Assembly (NCBI GenBank): GCA_029974875.1
Contig: JARKQP010000427.1
Location: 1-14,929, forward strand
Length of the DNA: 14,929 nt
Direction of reading: 5' to 3'
DNA from: Mobilitalea sp.
Lineage (GTDB): Bacteria > Bacillota_A > Clostridia > Lachnospirales > Lachnospiraceae
Made by a program: the position numbers and the translations under genes. The notes below the pieces were generated by a model. That model had not been told where the DNA came from. It saw nothing but the letters and a program-made list of their open reading frames with translations, and did no database searches. Within the stretch, counting starts at the first letter, position 1, and every line of letters begins with the position of its first letter. This document shows, in pieces, positions 13,193 through 14,929 of the stretch.

Positions 13193-13643
13193 GCTAAAGG
13201 AAAGATATCTTTCCCAGGGTGTGGAGGAATATGCAAAGCGCCTGGGAAGGTACTGCACCCTGGAGATCATTGAATTGGCGGATGAGAAAACTCCTGACAA
13301 CGCCTCTGCCGCAGTCCAGGACATGATTAAGAGGAAAGAAGGAGAACGGATCCTGAAGGCCTTAAAGGAGGATTCCTATTGTATTGCCCTGGCCATTGAC
13401 GGAAAACAGCTGTCCTCAGAGGAATTGGCCAGTCAGCTGGATTCTCTCGGAGTCTCAGGAAGCAGCCATGTCAGCTTCATCATAGGAGGCTCCCTTGGGT
13501 TATCAACAGAGGTTCTAAAGCGGTCCGATTATCAGCTCAGCTTTTCTAAAATGACCTTTCCCCATCAATTAATGAGAATGATATTATTAGAGCAGATTTA
13601 CCGGGCATACCGGATTAACCATAACCAGCCCTACCACAAGTAG
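13164..13643 (+). CDS. rlmH: 23S rRNA (pseudouridine-1915 N3) methyltransferase RlmH
   Basis: This 159-residue SPOUT-class methyltransferase, the family's usual length, methylates pseudouridine 1915 in helix 69 of 23S rRNA using S-adenosylmethionine. Diagnostic stretches are all present: [16 protein letters not shown] at the start, [14 protein letters not shown], the SAM-loop [10 protein letters not shown] (residues 105-114), and the C-terminal trefoil knot [20 protein letters not shown] with IYRAYRI and the terminal QPYHK. The ATG lies inside the end of the phosphatase gene, with AAAGGACG upstream, so translation is coupled. It is a core housekeeping gene and supports a chromosomal location. 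Confidence 0.98.
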   Translation: MRITLICVGKLKERYLSQGVEEYAKRLGRYCTLEIIELADEKTPDNASAAVQDMIKRKEGERILKALKEDSYCIALAIDGKQLSSEELASQLDSLGVSGSSHVSFIIGGSLGLSTEVLKRSDYQLSFSKMTFPHQLMRMILLEQIYRAYRINHNQPYHK

Positions 13644-13645
13644 GG
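13629..13645 (+). terminator. Weak hairpin across the rlmH stop codon
   Basis: CCCTAC and GTAGGG pair around a 5-nt loop that ends at the stop codon. A short T-run (CTCTTTT) appears only about 10 bases later, so terminator function is doubtful. Confidence 0.3.
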
Positions 13646-13887
13646 ACGGTGTACCTCTTTTGGCAGTGATGTTCACAAAAAATATTCATTTTATCCATAA
13701 TTTACTCATATCTGTCCTTTATACTATACGAAGGATGAAGCAGTAAGCTGCTTTATCTTTCATGCATAACCGATTTCCTTATATCGGACGGATCCATGCT
13801 GATCCTCTTGTCATGAATAGGAATCGGACCGTCATGAAACCAAAAAAGTGAGATGAATATATTCACTCTCCTCCTCCCTACCATATA
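13646..13887. other. Non-coding stretch with several possible stem-loops
   Basis: No gene is supported here. Visible structure includes a 13-bp stem with two G-U pairs (13731-13743 with 13748-13760), CCGAT/ATCGG within 13770-13787, the 12-bp palindrome TGAATATATTCA (13854-13865), and two copies of TCATGA flanking an ATCGG-containing stretch. It could be a long 3' UTR of rlmH or a small RNA. No known RNA family was recognised. Confidence 0.35.
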
Positions 13888-13924
13888 GAACCGGAGAAAT
13901 TCCTGTTGTGAGTTTCTCCGGTTC
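13888..13924 (+). terminator. Strong hairpin, probable terminator
   Basis: GAACCGGAGAAA (13888-13899) pairs perfectly with TTTCTCCGGTTC (13913-13924) around a 13-nt loop. The plus-strand tail is GCGTTTTGTCG, so the T-run is short and offset by three bases. Confidence 0.55.
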
Positions 13925-14088
13925 GCGTTTTGTCGTCCCTTATATTTTTTTCAAAATAATTTATAACTTATTTTATGCTTTTCATTTTCTTTTTATAATA
14001 TCTTCACAATATATACACATTTCCCATGTATGCTCTATACATAGACAGTGATAAAACACTTTCTACTCCCACCCTATTATACGCTATG
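13925..14088. other. AT-rich intergenic stretch
   Basis: No coding signal. It contains T-rich tracts, a TATAAT (13994-13999) without a convincing -35, and the small hairpin ATGTAT/ATACAT around 14026-14042. It may hold a promoter for a short plus-strand RNA ending at the T-run near 14168, but this is weakly supported. Confidence 0.3.
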
Positions 14089-14114
14089 GTTATGCAGCTC
14101 CCCTGCTGTATAAC
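14089..14114. repeat. 10-bp inverted repeat beside the terminator
   Basis: GTTATGCAGC and GCTGTATAAC pair (one G-U or A-C depending on strand) around a 6-nt loop. On the minus strand it follows directly after the T-run of the YibE/F terminator. Confidence 0.45.
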
Positions 14115-14168
14115 AAAAAAAGCGCATAGCAGCCTCTTTAAACAGACAAGCTGCTATGCATTTTTTTT
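14115..14168. terminator. Bidirectional terminator overlapping the YibE/F gene end
   Basis: GCATAGCAGC (14124-14133) and GCTGCTATGC (14150-14159) pair perfectly around a 16-nt loop. On the plus strand eight T's follow from 14161. On the minus strand GC then seven T's follow (14121-14115). The minus-strand stop codon lies in the loop, so one arm is coding. Confidence 0.85.
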
Positions 14169-14929
14169 ATGCTCCGGGTAAATAATAGGCCGCAGACCAG
14201 CGCCGTAAACGGTGCAACCGTAACCAGCCCGATGCTGCCTATCAGCGTCTCCAGGATCTCGGAGGCTATGTATTTGTAATTAAGGATATTGTAAACCGGT
14301 GTCCCCTGCGCCATAAATACCATCAGCAGGGAAATATATCCCCCTGAATATGCCAATAATAAGGTCGTTGTCTGTGTCCCTATTGCAGCACGCCCCACAT
14401 TGATGCCGGAGCGGGCTGCTTCCTGCCAGGTTATTTCCGGCTTATGCTCCACCACCTCCCAGACAGCCGAGGTGATATCCACAGCCAAATCCATAACCGC
14501 ACCGGAGGATCCAATAAAAATACTTGCCATAAAGATGCTGGTCAGGTTCAGATGTGAGAACCCGCTATAGAGCAGGCTTTCCGAATAAGGCATTACCGCA
14601 CCGTGGATATTGTACATTCCTGTAAATAAAACTCCCAGCAGCGCCGTCATGCCTATCCCCAATAAGGAGCCAAGGCTGGCTGCCAGGGCTTTCTTATGCA
14701 CCCCGTATACAAGGACTGCTATCACAACAGTCAATACAAGGCATATCATCAGGCCCAGGAGCACCGGATTGAAGCCCTTCAGATAGCAGGGCACCAATAC
14801 CTTCCATATCATCAGTATAGTAATTGCAAAGGAAAGCACCGCCCTGATACCGCTGATCCCGGCAAACAAAACTAAAAGCACAACGAAAATGCCTGCCAGG
14901 ATAAGCTCCTTATCCAACCGGTAATGGTC
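14138..14929 (-). CDS. YibE/F family membrane protein, C-terminal part (cut by window edge)
   Basis: There are 263 residues visible, and the frame is open to the right edge with no stop. The TTG at 14917 is a possible start, but the upstream codons are also open and full family members are usually longer, so I treat it as partial at the 5' end. Seven or eight hydrophobic segments are present. The family hallmark SSGAVMDLAVDITSAVWEV is clear, followed by EAARSGINVGRAAIGTQTTT and a late GLVTVAPFTALVCGLL. YibE/F proteins are integral membrane proteins of unknown function that often occur as adjacent pairs in Firmicutes. The neighbour that would show pairing is outside the window. Its last codons form one arm of the terminator hairpin. 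Confidence 0.8.
   Translation of the reverse strand, partial: DHYRLDKELILAGIFVVLLVLFAGISGIRAVLSFAITILMIWKVLVPCYLKGFNPVLLGLMICLVLTVVIAVLVYGVHKKALAASLGSLLGIGMTALLGVLFTGMYNIHGAVMPYSESLLYSGFSHLNLTSIFMASIFIGSSGAVMDLAVDITSAVWEVVEHKPEITWQEAARSGINVGRAAIGTQTTTLLLAYSGGYISLLMVFMAQGTPVYNILNYKYIASEILETLIGSIGLVTVAPFTALVCGLLFTRSIKKMHSSLSV

Noticed and set aside
13762..13851. 29-codon open frame with a basic C-terminus downstream of rlmH
   Set aside because: There is no ribosome site within normal distance and no recognised family. It lies in a stem-rich region more like RNA than coding sequence.

Overview
The window looks like a chromosomal segment of a low-to-moderate GC anaerobic Firmicute, most likely a Clostridia/Lachnospiraceae-type bacterium. 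The grounds are strong GGAGG-type ribosome binding sites, lipobox-anchored binding proteins, a LytS/YesM-type kinase with a YesN-type AraC regulator, a small cold-shock protein and RlmH. No mobile element, CRISPR array, tRNA or rRNA was seen.

Layout. At the left edge is the 3' end of a plus-strand ferritin-like gene (2-178). Then comes a long minus-strand block, read here from right to left in its transcription order. First is a membrane-anchored sugar-binding-like protein (10948-9950). Next are three tandem copies of a 61-bp hairpin repeat (9950-9767), a LytS/YesM-like histidine kinase (9754-8234), a YesN-like response regulator (8241-6637), and a XylF-like binding lipoprotein (6597-5536) followed by a terminator. 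A new promoter (5360-5332) then drives a complete CUT2 sugar ABC transporter: ChvE-like binding lipoprotein (5256-4084), MmsA-type double ATPase (3984-2446) and MmsB-type permease (2446-1247), closed by a strong terminator (1202-1174). Last is a small lipoprotein of unknown function (1001-324) with its own terminator.

The divergent plus-strand half holds a leaderless zinc amidase (11224-11793) and a cold-shock gene (12080-12283). The cold-shock leader contains a 23-bp hairpin plus T-run. A histidine-phosphatase gene (12608-13192) follows and overlaps rlmH (13164-13643). A 480-bp non-coding stretch rich in hairpins comes next. At the right edge is the C-terminal part of a minus-strand YibE/F membrane protein, cut by the window end.

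How it works together (inference on known families). The binding-protein/LytS/YesN set resembles the XylFII-LytS-YesN three-component pentose sensor described in Clostridium beijerinckii. A membrane-anchored binding protein would present ligand to the kinase, and the AraC-type regulator would switch on the adjacent sugar transporter. Unusual here are two extra binding proteins in the sensory operon, only one of which keeps the XylF sugar-contact residues, and the repeat array that separates the first from the kinase. The cold-shock leader is the other item most worth testing.
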